Positions 37,111 through 47,150 of a stretch of DNA of 64,000 nucleotides are shown here, one piece after another (position 1 is the stretch's first letter; every line of letters begins with the position of its first letter). The DNA lies in the NCBI RefSeq assembly GCF_000143415.4, contig NW_003314388.1, positions 341,972 to 405,971 on the forward strand, in the 5' to 3' direction. The notes under the pieces are model-generated. The model searched no databases, was not told the origin of the DNA, and worked only from the letters and a program-made list of their open reading frames with translations. This stretch comes from Selaginella moellendorffii. Taxonomy: Eukaryota > Streptophyta > Lycopodiopsida > Selaginellales > Selaginellaceae. The position numbers and the translations under genes are program-made.

Positions 37111-37949
37111 CTGCCACTCGCAATGGCGCTCGCAATGCCGCAACCACTTGTAGACGCATAAACCACAGCTCACAACGCCGCTTACACAAGCAGCGCTCAC
37201 TGCGCTCAGCGGAACCAAGAACACGGCGCACAAAAATGATAGACCTAGGAATGAGTTCGAGAATTCAAAAATAACACACGCTTGAACGTCACATCAAATC
37301 CTCTGACAAACCAGATCTTATGATTCCTCTGACAAATTTCAAACTGAGTAGCTTCTAGACTTTGCTGTCGGAGGTTGAACTTTGTCACATCATGTCCTTG
37401 CCTCGATCCAGCTGTGCCATGTCAGTGATTCGAACTTTGCCATGCCATGTCAGCGATCCGCGCCAAGATTATTCGCCATGTAAAGGAATAATTATGCTGT
37501 GTGTGTACGTCCATTTATGGCAATATAAGGCCACACGCCATTCAAAGAATAATGCTAGTCGAGCATTTTTTGGTGCATTTTTGGGTTCAAAATTGCATGA
37601 GCCCACACACTATAAAGTTTACCTGTACCAAAAATAGAAACAGCTTTATTTACTTGGGAATTTAAGTGGTTGAGGCATTTTTAAACTTACAAACACATGC
37701 CCTACTTACATTCATTTGGTTGCTTAAAATTCAAAAATATTATAAACCTTTCTTTTTGCATTTTCAATGTTTTCAATTATGGTTTTTGATTTTCGTAGGA
37801 CCAGCCTAGTAATCTATTTGCATCCCGTCATGTTTATAGCTAGCTTTCGTTTGTCCCCTTCGCTGGCCTGAGATACATCTGCTCGGAATCTGCCTCTTAC
37901 AGCATTTGCCCAGAAAGGGCATCTTTCTTCACACAGCATTTGCCACATG

Positions 37950-37988
37950 TTTAGGGTTAGGGTTTAGGGTTTAGGGTTTAGGGTTTAG
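37950..37988 (+). repeat. Interstitial telomere-like tract (TTTAGGG)n
   Basis: Five to six TTTAGGG units (one lacking a T) inside the transposon. Copy 2 has a shorter version (61,743-61,774). Confidence 0.92.
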
Positions 37989-38885
37989 CAATTCAGTAGC
38001 TTGATAAACATGCAAATACAGAACTTGATGCAAAATCCTTTGATATGTCACAATGCCCCTAGGACCATAAACACATTTCAATAGAGAGGGTCCTTTCATT
38101 TCATAACTCCTTACGTAGATCTTGGTGAAACCAGAGTTAGTGAAGTTGGTTTCTTGTGATCCCGCATCTGATTGTGATGTCCCTTTGCAGTGTCGATGGA
38201 AAGGTCAATGCACACCAAACTGTAGAATCTTGGAGCAAAATAACAGTCGGATCTATGGCAAATGCCCCTGAAACATTGTAAGGCTCGTGTGGTCTCATGT
38301 GGTGTCCGATCGAGATGCTTCTTTGCAGGGTCATCAAGAAGGACATTGTATACCATTCTGTAAAATCTAGTTGCGATCTAACGGTTGGATCTCCAGGAAA
38401 CTAAAAACAATCTCGTGCGTGTCAGAATATTCTAGGAATATACTCCTATGTGCTCCTGAAAATGGCATGCGGCCCCACGCCATTCAAGAGATAACGCCAG
38501 ATGACGCCGAGCATTTTTTGGTGCATTTTTTGGGATCAAAATTGCATGAGCCCACACGCTTGAACGTCACATCAAATCCTCTGACAATTTATTTAGCTGA
38601 ACATCTGGCATTTTTGGAAATACAAGATGCTTTGGAATATCCAATCATGCATGGTATAAATATAGCGAGGGTATTAAATGATATCCCAATCATGATCTTT
38701 CTTTTGGATTTCGCGTGCATGCAGTCTGAGGAATGATGACGTTGCGGATTTCTTTTGGATTTCACGCATGCGCGCGCCGATCCAAAAATTAATGGTGGCG
38801 CCCAAGTCCGAGGAATGATGACGTGGCAGGATTACCAACCGTCGTGACATTTCACGCGTGTGAGGTTAGGTTTTGCATTTTGCTT

Positions 38886-39030
38886 CGTACTCGCGCTCGC
38901 ATCGCGCTCCCACTCGCGCTCGCATCGCGCTCCCACTCGCGCTCCCACTTCTCTACAGGTTTCTTGTGTGCATCGGCGTCCACTCGCGCTTGCATCACAC
39001 TCGCGCTCGCATCGCGCTCGTGTGCATCGG
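38886..39030. repeat. CTCGCGCTCGCATCG-type tandem repeats
   Basis: Degenerate GC-rich units built on CTCGC(A/G)(C/T)(T/C) lie just upstream of the large plus-strand gene. Copy 2 differs in unit number (62,675-62,815). This may be a promoter or 5' UTR region. Confidence 0.7.
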
Positions 39031-39239
39031 CGTCAACTTCAAGACACACCCAGTTTGTAACTTCGCCGCCAACTCCGCTGCCCACTCCGCCACCCACACG
39101 CAGCCCACTTGGCGTCCCGGGAGATTTCAGCGCCACTCTCCAACTGTAAGTGGCAGAGTAGCCTTGCTGCTACGATCCGCTGCACACACAGTGCACATTC
39201 GCCAGCGAGTCCGGTTGTCACGCCTCCATTCGGCTTCAA

Positions 39240-42200
39240 ATGGTAAGTCTTTTAGGCCAAGTAGAAAATGGCATGAGGCCACATGCCATTCAGTAGCAAC
39301 ATTGGCATGCACCGATTGGGCTCTTGAGTGCAGTCCGGTTACAGATGGCGTGTAGCCTCACGCCATCTTAGGATGCAGCCTCAAGACATCTGATGCAGTG
39401 GTGAATGGCGTGTGGCCTCACGTTATTTCCAGCTACTAGCTTTTCATCTGTCAGCTCTAATTGTTGTGCATTTCTAAACAGGCGAGGAATTGCATTCTTC
39501 TTCCAGCCACTGTCAATGTGGATGCAGAGAAGGGGGAGGAGCTCACCAGTTGGACTTTCGGGATGGAAGGCGAGGATCTGAGGCTGTACAATATAGATGG
39601 TGGGAGAAAAGAATGCATGGGGATCCTTATCCAAGTGACAGACACTCCATGCAGTTCCATGCAAGAATATGGACTGGCACTTGTGGTAGAGACAGCGTCT
39701 ACCTTCAAGATCCACCTTGCACATCCTAGCGGCTTCCCGGAGGGGGGCAGCGGCTATGAGGAATTCCTAGAGGGAGCTAGGGAGAGGTTGTCCAGGAGGC
39801 CCACAATTTCAAAGACACTGTGGGTCTATGAAGATCACATGGAATCCACGGACCTCACCTACGGCGATGTTCAAAAACTATATTCCAACATTGAGCCGTT
39901 GAGAGTGACTCCAGTTCGCGAAGCAAAGGGGAAGGGGGTCGATCTGGAAACTACCTCGAAGCAGAAAAGGGTGGTCAAGCTCAAGCCGACGTCCGACTCT
40001 CCTGCTCCAAAAAAGAAGCTACTCAGTGATGCCATTGCCTCGGGTTCGAACACTACACCCACCAAAAAGAAGAGCCGCAAAGAGCAGAAAGAACAAGAAG
40101 AGGCAGCAAAAATCATCACAGATAATAGTACTTGTTACTATTCCAACAAAGTATATACAATCGACGTGAGCCGTATCGACATCCAAAGCAAATACAACCA
40201 CAGGCTAGTATCTGATGAGTGGGTGGAGAAACTGAAGCAGAAGATGCTGGCAAGTCTAGTAACACCCGACATCGCAGACGTGATCCCCTACTACCGAACA
40301 ATGAAGGGCGAGACGAGGTTTCCAGACTTGATCAATAGGAAGGTGTTGGACGATCAGAACATCTGGTTCTATGCCGTCTCCGGGCAGCATTCTAGCTTGG
40401 CGATGCAAGAGATAGTTGTGGATATTATGGTGGGCGAGGAGGTGAAGAAAGCTTTCAAGACAAGAGTTGTCCGCCTGATAAAAGGCAACTCGCCCCTCCG
40501 ATCTATCATATACATCTCCCACGCGCTGAATGTCAAGCAAGAAACGTGCTACAAATCGGGTCTGCACGAGACATTGGCACGAACACGGAAGCTCTGGGTT
40601 CAACTGAAAAAGCCACAAAAACCAGGACAAGGACGTGCACTAGCAACTAGCGCCTGGCAGGTAAGCCTCGTTGCATGTGGCATAGCATGTGGCCTCACGC
40701 CATTTCCATTGCAGGAATTCTCGAGTCTTCTCTCGAAAACACTGGGGGTCAATGACACACTCAGCATCCATAACATTCTACTCGCGACAAAAGTTGTTTT
40801 TGACAAATGGGTAGATGTGCTGAGGAGGTACCATGACGGGGAGTTGCCAAACTCAATGGGTGTGGAGGACGGCCGGAAGCCCAATGATTTGAAGCTCAAC
40901 GCCTTGCGTTTCTCGCGGTCTCTAGACGACGACGACCTTCTGACAGTGGCTAATGCTCTTCTACGTGGTGAGGTAGTCTTCAACAAGACCAAAATGACTC
41001 CCGGCCATATTGTGACATACGAGGACTTGTGCACGACTCTGAGAGCTCGTGCGCTATTGAAGGATTGGATCTTCGAGCAAGTGGCCGTGGAGAGGGTGAG
41101 CATCGACACCACGCAAGAGATGATGGAAGCGCTGGAGTTGTCAAATGAAGACATCGACGAGTACGTGAAGGGGGCCCCCAAGTTCATCGATCTGCTGCGG
41201 GATGCCACGAAAAGTAAAGCTGAGAAGTTGGATCAGTATCCAAATTTCATTAAGATTGATGTCGACCGCCGGCTTCAGAAACAGCTCGACCCCGCAGCAG
41301 AGGCCTATCGAGAACCTTACCGGGTATACTTGAATTCGGATGAGGATCAAAGGTGGAGGAGCATCGTTTCCCACGGAGATGAGCAGGTCAAGAACATCTT
41401 TTGTGTGATGGACTTCACAAACGAGGAGATCACTCATGCAAACGAAGTCAGCTCCATCATTGACTTAATGGTAGGACTTGCGGAGGTGGAATCTTCAGTC
41501 CACTATATGATCTACGACTCCGAATCCTATCATAAGTTCTGGAAGGCCTTGAACGAGGTGAAGGCTCGGTTGAAAGGCAAGGAGATGCGGGGGATCCATG
41601 GGATAATGGCTTAGAAGAAGATACCGATGAATGTCCGCATCTTCACACTCGCCCTTGTTATTGGTCCTGCAGCAGAGTGGGACTGGAGTGACTTCCCAGC
41701 TTCGTTCGACAAGGCCAATCGAATTGATCTGAGGGAGGTCAATTTACCCGTGTCTAAGGAACTGAAGATGGCTATGGAGCTTTTGAATCCAAAGAAAGCT
41801 CCAGGTGCAGCATGGGAAATGCTCAGCTGGGTCTTCAACGCAATAGCGGGTGGGTCACCTGCTTCCGACTCCAAGGGCAAATGCGTTGTCGAGTACAACT
41901 GTGGCGGACTATTCTTTCGAGCCGCACTACTCAAGGGTGTCCCGTGTGTTGCGGTGACAAACTCCATTGAAGAGGTGACTTCAATGGAGCATATAATTAC
42001 AGTTGCCAAAGAAAAACAGTATCTTCTCTGCGAACCTGGTGAGTACACACTTTAAGTTTAAATGTTATCTCACAAGCTCTGTATGCAGGAGCGTGGCCAC
42101 CCCCAGATGCTGAAACGGCGTTAACAGCTACTGTTGAAGATACCCATGTTGGGCCGAGCTCACAACTTGCACAAGGTAAGGTCACGTGAGGCCTCACGCC

Positions 42201-44862
42201 ATTTTGATTATAGATCGTTGTGAATATTCAGACACGAGGACTGAAAAGCGCACTGGTGGCGCATCGAAGAAGGACAAACAGACAAGCAATAGGAAAAAAG
42301 GAGGTACAAATTATATTTGCAATGGCGTGTGGTCTCATGCCATTCCTTGCAGGAGAAACTTCTTCAAAGGCAAAACAGGCAAGCACCAGCCAAGCTCAAA
42401 CTGACAGTGGTCATAAAAAGCGAAAGCACGTTGGACAGTCGTCGAGATCAGAGGCGTTTGATTCGAAAAGGAAGAAGGGCAACGAAAAGATGATAGGTAA
42501 TGCCTCGCGGTTATGGCGTGTGTGCTCATGCCATTCATTGCAGATCAAGGGCTGAGTGAAAGCAGGCAGTCACCACCTCATGACTCAGATTCCTATGGCG
42601 GACTCCCCTTCCCCAATCTCAATGGAGAGGTACAATGGATGAGGGAAGCTTTTCAAGTCAGGGCCACGTTTTTCTCATCTCGTCGTCTTCGAAGGGTGCA
42701 AGAACGTGCAGAAACCATGTTAAGACAGTCGGGTGAGGATACGGTCCTAGGTCACGCACTAAAACACGCTATGGATGTCTTGTATTTTGAGATGGAGACT
42801 CGGCCAGATGATTTTCCCAAGATGGTCCTGGAAGAACAAGTCATCCAGCCTGAGCAGCCTATGGAAGAAATGCAGGAGGGGGATGAGGAGCCAGAGAAAG
42901 ATAATGAGCAGGAAGAGCAGAAGGACGAAGAGGAGGACAAAGAAGAGGAGGACGAAGAAGAGGAGGACGAAGAGGACTTGGATGGTCCTCACAATGGTGA
43001 CGATCACAATAACGACGACGACGATGATGACGACGATGGCCAGCCTGAGGTGGCCAAAGAGCAGCGGAGGAAGGTCATACAAGACAAACTATCAGGTAAA
43101 TAATAGTACATCCATTCCTAACCTTTTACCATTTCTAACATTGTCCATGTAGGTCGCAGAGCAAATGGTAAGTAGAGATTATTCAGTTGAATTTACAAAC
43201 TCTAGCCTTTAGTGTCGAGGAAGGATAGTGCCAAGCAAGGGTCGAAACGTATGTCCAATCCTTCAGAATCAGCAGTGCGCCCAAGTGATATCGGTCCTAG
43301 TTCCTCAATAGCAGTTGATGGTAAATACAGTATAGTCGATTCAATGTGCTAATGAGTTTGTTTTTAGTAGCACGGGAGGATACCATCTCAATCGAAGGGA
43401 GATATTTGGACATGCATATGGATCCGCCAGTGGACTCTACTTGGCTGCAAGAGTCATCAGAGCTGGTGGAGGCTACTATCCATATCAACGCCAAGCAAGC
43501 TGACCACGCTCCACTTGATGCTGCCCATACCATTGAGTCAATCTTGTCCACGTATCCAACTGACGGTGACCAGGCGCCATTGGACCCACATGAGGCCGCC
43601 CCAGCCGCCGAGCCGGTCGTATCCTCATTTCCAACGGACTCAACGTGTGCCCAATCGTCTGACTACGCGCCGTTGGAACCTCCCTACACCGCCCCTGCTG
43701 CCTGTTCGGTCATGTCCACTTTACCAACGGAGGCACCAGCTGAAATGGCGTGTGATCACACGCCATCGGAACCACCCCATGCCACTGTTGAGCCAGTTGT
43801 ACCAGAGTCTACAGCTGAAATGGCATGTGTCCACATGCCATCGGATGCGATTGACCCCACATTGCAGAGGAGAGTATTTCCGCCCTTCACGTTTCCTCGA
43901 CCAAAACCCTCTCAACGACCATCGGGAGCAACATTCGCTAATATTGTAGATGGTAAAATTGACTTGTACCATTTTTTATGCTGACGCATTTCATTTCAGA
44001 GTCACGGCGAAGGTACTGTATCGTTTTTGATCTGAACGGTGTCCTTTTCTCCCATGAGCGTGGCTCGTCCTCGAATGTCATTGCACCCTCCAAAGCCTGC
44101 GGTCGCAAGTTGGTCAAAAGAGACAGATTCACATTAATCACACGGGAGAAACTGCGGGATCTAATAATGACCATGCGACACTTAAAACAGAGGGCCGGGT
44201 TCAATTTGCAATTGGGAGTTTGGACATCCATGATGCGCCACAATGCATTAACGTTGCTACAGATGATGCACGATCAGACGCGAGTAATATTACCATTTGA
44301 CTTTCTCCTAACGCAGGAGGATTGCTTGACTATGGTCCATGTGAGGGGTAGCAAGCCCATCTTCGTCAAGCCAGAGGCTGTAGTGATGAACCAGATTGCT
44401 AGCTCAAGTGAAATCCTCATCATCGATGACTCGCCGATTAAAACTGCAGCGAACACGCACACATATGCAGTGCACCCCATCTCTTGCAGTATGGAAACTA
44501 GGGAGAAGAAACCGTATGTTCTGGGGGACCTTGCAAAACGGCTTGGAGCGATGGTGATAGAGAACCGGCCAGTCCAGGAGGTGGCTGCAGAAATCAACCA
44601 AATGGCAGATGGAACGGTATATCAGAAGCCATTTGATCGGACAGACACCAGTCATCATTTATGGCATGTATATTGTCTAGCCAAGCACTATCCGCATCTC
44701 CATAATCTGCTCAACCGGATGGGTTCTTCGACCACTGAACATGAGCGTGGACGTATTAGAGAAGAGATGGCATTACTATTGGGTTTAAATCCTGATAGTG
44801 TGGAGAGTGATGAAATTCCAAGATTATTGTATAGGCGTTGGAGGCAAAAAATAACAGTCTGA
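39240..44862 (+). CDS. Tn-A large gene: ParB-like, acidic, FCP1/HAD phosphatase-like multidomain protein
   Basis: The start ATG (39,240-39,242) is spliced directly to exon 2 (39,482). Introns: 39,243-39,481; 40,661-40,714; 41,558-41,614 (less sure); 42,039-42,088; 42,176-42,213; 42,304-42,352; 42,497-42,543; 43,096-43,152; 43,168-43,212; 43,321-43,367; 43,953-43,999. All are GT-AG, and all from 42,039 onward are phase 1. The spliced length, 4,893 nt, is divisible by three (1,630 codons). Domains in order: an N-terminal region of unknown fold; a KKS-type basic linker; a ParB/sulfiredoxin-like stretch (about residues 220-310, IDIQSKYNHR and SGQHSSLAMQE); helical region; Ser/Lys-rich part; Glu/Asp tract (42,880-43,040); Pro/Thr repeats; and a C-terminal FCP1/NIF HAD-like domain with FDLNGVLF, GVWTSMMRHN and IIDDSPIKTAANTH. 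The second Asp of DxDx is Asn here, so catalysis is uncertain. If 41,612-41,614 TAG is not spliced out, the gene makes a roughly 693-residue protein and a separate downstream ORF from 41,627. Function unknown. Confidence 0.75.
39243..39481 (+). other. Intron 1 of the Tn-A large gene with three palindromes
   Basis: GTAAGT donor right after the ATG, acceptor CTAAACAG. It contains palindromes at 39,267-39,290, 39,344-39,367 and 39,404-39,427, plus a half-site near 39,303. The same intron is in copy 2 (63,020-63,258). Confidence 0.8.
40661..40714 (+). other. 54-nt intron 2 carrying the palindrome
   Basis: CAG|GTAAGC donor and TCCATTGCAG acceptor. The palindrome occupies 40,683-40,704. Its length is a multiple of three with no stop, so retention would add 18 residues. 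Confidence 0.7.
42176..42213 (+). other. 38-nt intron built almost entirely of the palindrome
   Basis: Between GTAAG and TTATAG it holds a perfect CGTGAGGCCTCACG palindrome and the CGCCATT flank (42,182-42,203). Frame across the junction requires its removal (phase 1). Confidence 0.75.
42304..42352 (+). other. 49-nt intron carrying the palindrome
   Basis: GTACAAATT donor side, palindrome 42,321-42,344, acceptor CCTTGCAG. Phase 1. Confidence 0.78.
42497..42543 (+). other. 47-nt intron carrying the palindrome
   Basis: GTAATG donor, palindrome 42,511-42,535, acceptor CATTGCAG. Phase 1, and the layout is nearly the same as the previous intron. Confidence 0.78.
43744..43842 (+). repeat. Two palindromes inside an exon of the large gene
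   Basis: 43,744-43,767 and 43,819-43,842 are full palindromes (ATGGCGTGTG-ATC-CACACGCCAT and ATGGCATGTG-CACATGCCAT forms) in the Pro/Thr-rich exon. They are translated as EMACDHTPSEPP and EMACVHMPSDAI, in register with neighbouring peptide repeats such as DYAPLEPP. Confidence 0.85.
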
Positions 44863-45280
44863 GATGGCATGTATTTATTTAAAAATGTAACTTATTATGG
44901 CATGGGGTTCCATGCCATTGTATTAATATTAAAAGACAATTCTTTGAGAGGATTTGCATTATACTAGAAGTGTTACAGCATGTTATTGGAAGTCTACGAA
45001 GTTGTTTTATTAATAATGGGAAAGTAAAGATTGAATGGGGACTTGGGCTCCACCTAGACTCGGAGCAATTGAGCCAATATTAAAAGGATGGAAAGAAATT
45101 GGACGACGATGACAAGGAGAAGAGAGAGGTGAAGCAGTGGCAGGGGGAGGAGAAGTGATTGAGTAGACATTTCCTTGTTTAAAATAAAATGGCATGTGCC
45201 TCAATGCAGTTGAATTTTGTTATATTTGTATACTATATAAAGGTTTGGAAACCTTATTTTACAAGTGGGATAATGACAAT
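44863..45280. other. Tn-A right subterminal region
   Basis: 3' end of the large gene and subterminal DNA, with a full palindrome at 44,897-44,919 and half-sites near 44,865 and 45,189-45,207. Just inside the right TIR, AAGTGGGA and TCCCACTT form a small hairpin (about 45,263-45,290). Confidence 0.65.
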
Positions 45281-45304
45281 TCCCACTTTAACGAAATAGA
45301 GCTT
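45281..45304 (-). repeat. Tn-A copy 1 right terminal inverted repeat
   Basis: TCCCACTTTAACG...AGAGCTT is the exact complement of 32,707-32,730. It is followed by the CTTG target duplication. Confidence 0.92.
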
Positions 45305-45308
45305 CTTG

Positions 45309-47135
45309 GTTATGCCCTTCGATTAATATGGTTCAATTCTATCCCTTTACTACTTACTTTTGCCCTCATGCATTTCCTTCAGTCATTCTCCTCTAGATTA
45401 AAAAGATAGCTTTGCGCTTTTTACCATGCCTTAGCAAGTATTCATAGGGATGAACGAATCGAATAGCTTAGGAAGTGGTTCCTCAATTTGGGTATGCTCA
45501 CCTTGTATTCCCATACACCCGGATTAACGTTGCTACTTATGGGCCTTTATATGTCTATCACTAGCTTTGCCAAAATCCCTTTTTGATTTTGTCTAATTTG
45601 GGTAGACAGACTTCTCCCATCTTTGCAACCTTGGACATTTGGATACCACTTTTTATTCATCATTCGCTAGGGACTTAGTCCCTTGGGCCTTATCTAATGC
45701 CCTCATGATACCAAATACCACTTTTTGGAGTTTTAGAGTGTTTGAGTGTCCCAATGATGGCCTTATTTGACAATGAACATTCCTTTTACGACATTGACTT
45801 ATTATATCACAACTTAAGTAATTTATCCCCCATAAGGGTACATTTAACTTTTTTATCCCAATAAGTAGTCTTGGGTAGTTACCTTTTACCAATTATTATT
45901 TTACATCTTTTGCTTAGTTGCCTCATAGTGGTTAAGTCTTACAACTCATTGCTAGTGGTTCCACACCTCCATCATTATCTAGGTCACCACACTCCAATCA
46001 CATGCCTTCCAGCTTAGGCTATGTTATTCCCATTTCTATTAGGATTCCTTTGGGGAAGGGTTCTTAAGAACCTACCAACTTGACCTCAAGGCATCATGTC
46101 TTGGTGCATTCAGTGTTTTCACACTATTGGCTCCACAAGCCTACCTTTATAACACTTCTTACTTGTGTCTAAGTCTTTACCAAGATCAATTTCGTTGTTT
46201 CTCATGCCAACTATCCATTAGCATATACCATAGAGTTTACATACAACTTTGTGTCAAAATTGTTCTCACCTTTCCCATGACTTGAGTATGGCACTTTCTG
46301 CCATTAATAAGATACCCAATGTTTTCATACTTGGATCTTATGATCCTCCCCATCTTTCGTAGGACACAACACACCTCAGTCCAAATGCTTTTACCAGTCC
46401 CTTAAGACCATTCTTTGACTCTACTTGAGTCATCCAGCTTTTTAAACTTTGCCAATCCAATAACCCACAACGTCCCATTTTTGAGGTATCAACTTACTGG
46501 AATACAACCTATTGTATTTATATCCTACTCATAAGGACCATCTTTACAAGTGTTATTCCAACACTTGATTATTTTCCATTCCTTGTGGGCTACCTTTGCC
46601 CTTTAAGACTATCTATCCATATTATGAGAATACTAACTCATCCTTTAAACACACCCCCAACTCCTTAGGTTTGTTTCAGCATTTATAAAAGGTAGCTCCC
46701 ACTACCATTTCAAGGACTTATGTCCTTATCTGTATTTAACCTCTCACAATCATTAATTTTATGAGCACTAACCTTAATTATATGAGGGTAGTCTTGTGAC
46801 TCCTTTATTGTTTTAGAGTCTCTGTCTTCCCCATGGTCCCAATTATAGTTGTTTACTATAACTACCTTAGCCAGTTTGCTAAGCCAAATGCTCATCTGGA
46901 TCATATCTTTAACTCTCTAAAGAAACCCTTATACTATTCTCAAGATCCCAAAGTCGTTCTATTATTGGCCCTTTTCTATCCACCACCTCACCTACAAGTT
47001 CACCTATGAACTTTAGTGGAAAGCCATGTCTTCCCGACATGTTACTCCCCAAGGATAGGTCCACTACTAGGACCTTCTTATGCTAACACCAGTGGTGATA
47101 TACTTGAACACTAATAAAAGTTGGAGTAAGGAATA
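45309..47135 (-). other. Lt2 interior, upstream part (non-coding)
   Basis: The stretch between the PBS and the Tn-A insertion site. No ORF or gag motif is recognisable. It continues at 32,702 once Tn-A and one CTTG are removed. Confidence 0.7.
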
Positions 47136-47147
47136 GCTCTGATACCA
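47136..47147 (-). promoter_or_regulatory. Primer binding site of Lt2
   Basis: Minus-strand TGGTATCAGAGC, three bases inside the 5' LTR end. Initiator Met-tRNA type. Confidence 0.88.
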
Positions 47148-47150
47148 AAT

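Larger units (their letters stand above)
36458..39239. promoter_or_regulatory. Divergent intergenic spacer of Tn-A copy 1
   Basis: 2.8 kb between the two divergent start codons, presumably holding both promoters. It contains palindromes at 36,530-36,553; 36,602-36,623; 36,636-36,657; 36,807-36,828; 36,905-36,927; 37,517-37,542 and 38,461-38,484. It also contains a large inverted repeat (36,637-36,828), tandem repeats (37,018-37,110; 38,886-39,030) and a telomere-like tract (37,950-37,988). Two blocks are directly repeated: one from AGCATTTTTTGGTGCATTTT through CATGAGCCCACAC (37,562-37,610 and 38,507-38,558), and one around CGCTTGAACGTCACATC (37,278 and 38,559). No coding sequence is supported. 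Confidence 0.75.
32703..45308. mobile_element. Tn-A copy 1: 12.6-kb two-gene DNA transposon
   Basis: The element spans 32,707-45,304. The first 24 bases are an exact inverted match to the last 24 (left AAGCTCTATTTCGTTAAAG..., right ...CTTTAACGAAATAGAGCTT). CTTG at 32,703-32,706 and 45,305-45,308 is a 4-bp target duplication. A second copy starts at 56,699 with the same terminus, which fixes the left end independently. Contents: a minus-strand transposase gene (33,396-36,457), a 2.8-kb divergent spacer with palindromes, tandem repeats and a telomere-like tract, and a large spliced plus-strand gene (39,240-44,862). A 4-bp duplication with a DDE transposase is compatible with Sola-type elements, but the superfamily is not established here. 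Confidence 0.9.

Noticed and set aside
42759-43082. Minus-strand hydrophobic ORF resembling a membrane protein
   Set aside because: Antisense of the Glu/Asp codons of the large Tn-A gene.
44000-44862. Phosphatase-like exon as an independent host gene
   Set aside because: It joins in phase 1 to upstream exons in Tn-A and lies inside TIRs flanked by a TSD, so it belongs to the transposon.
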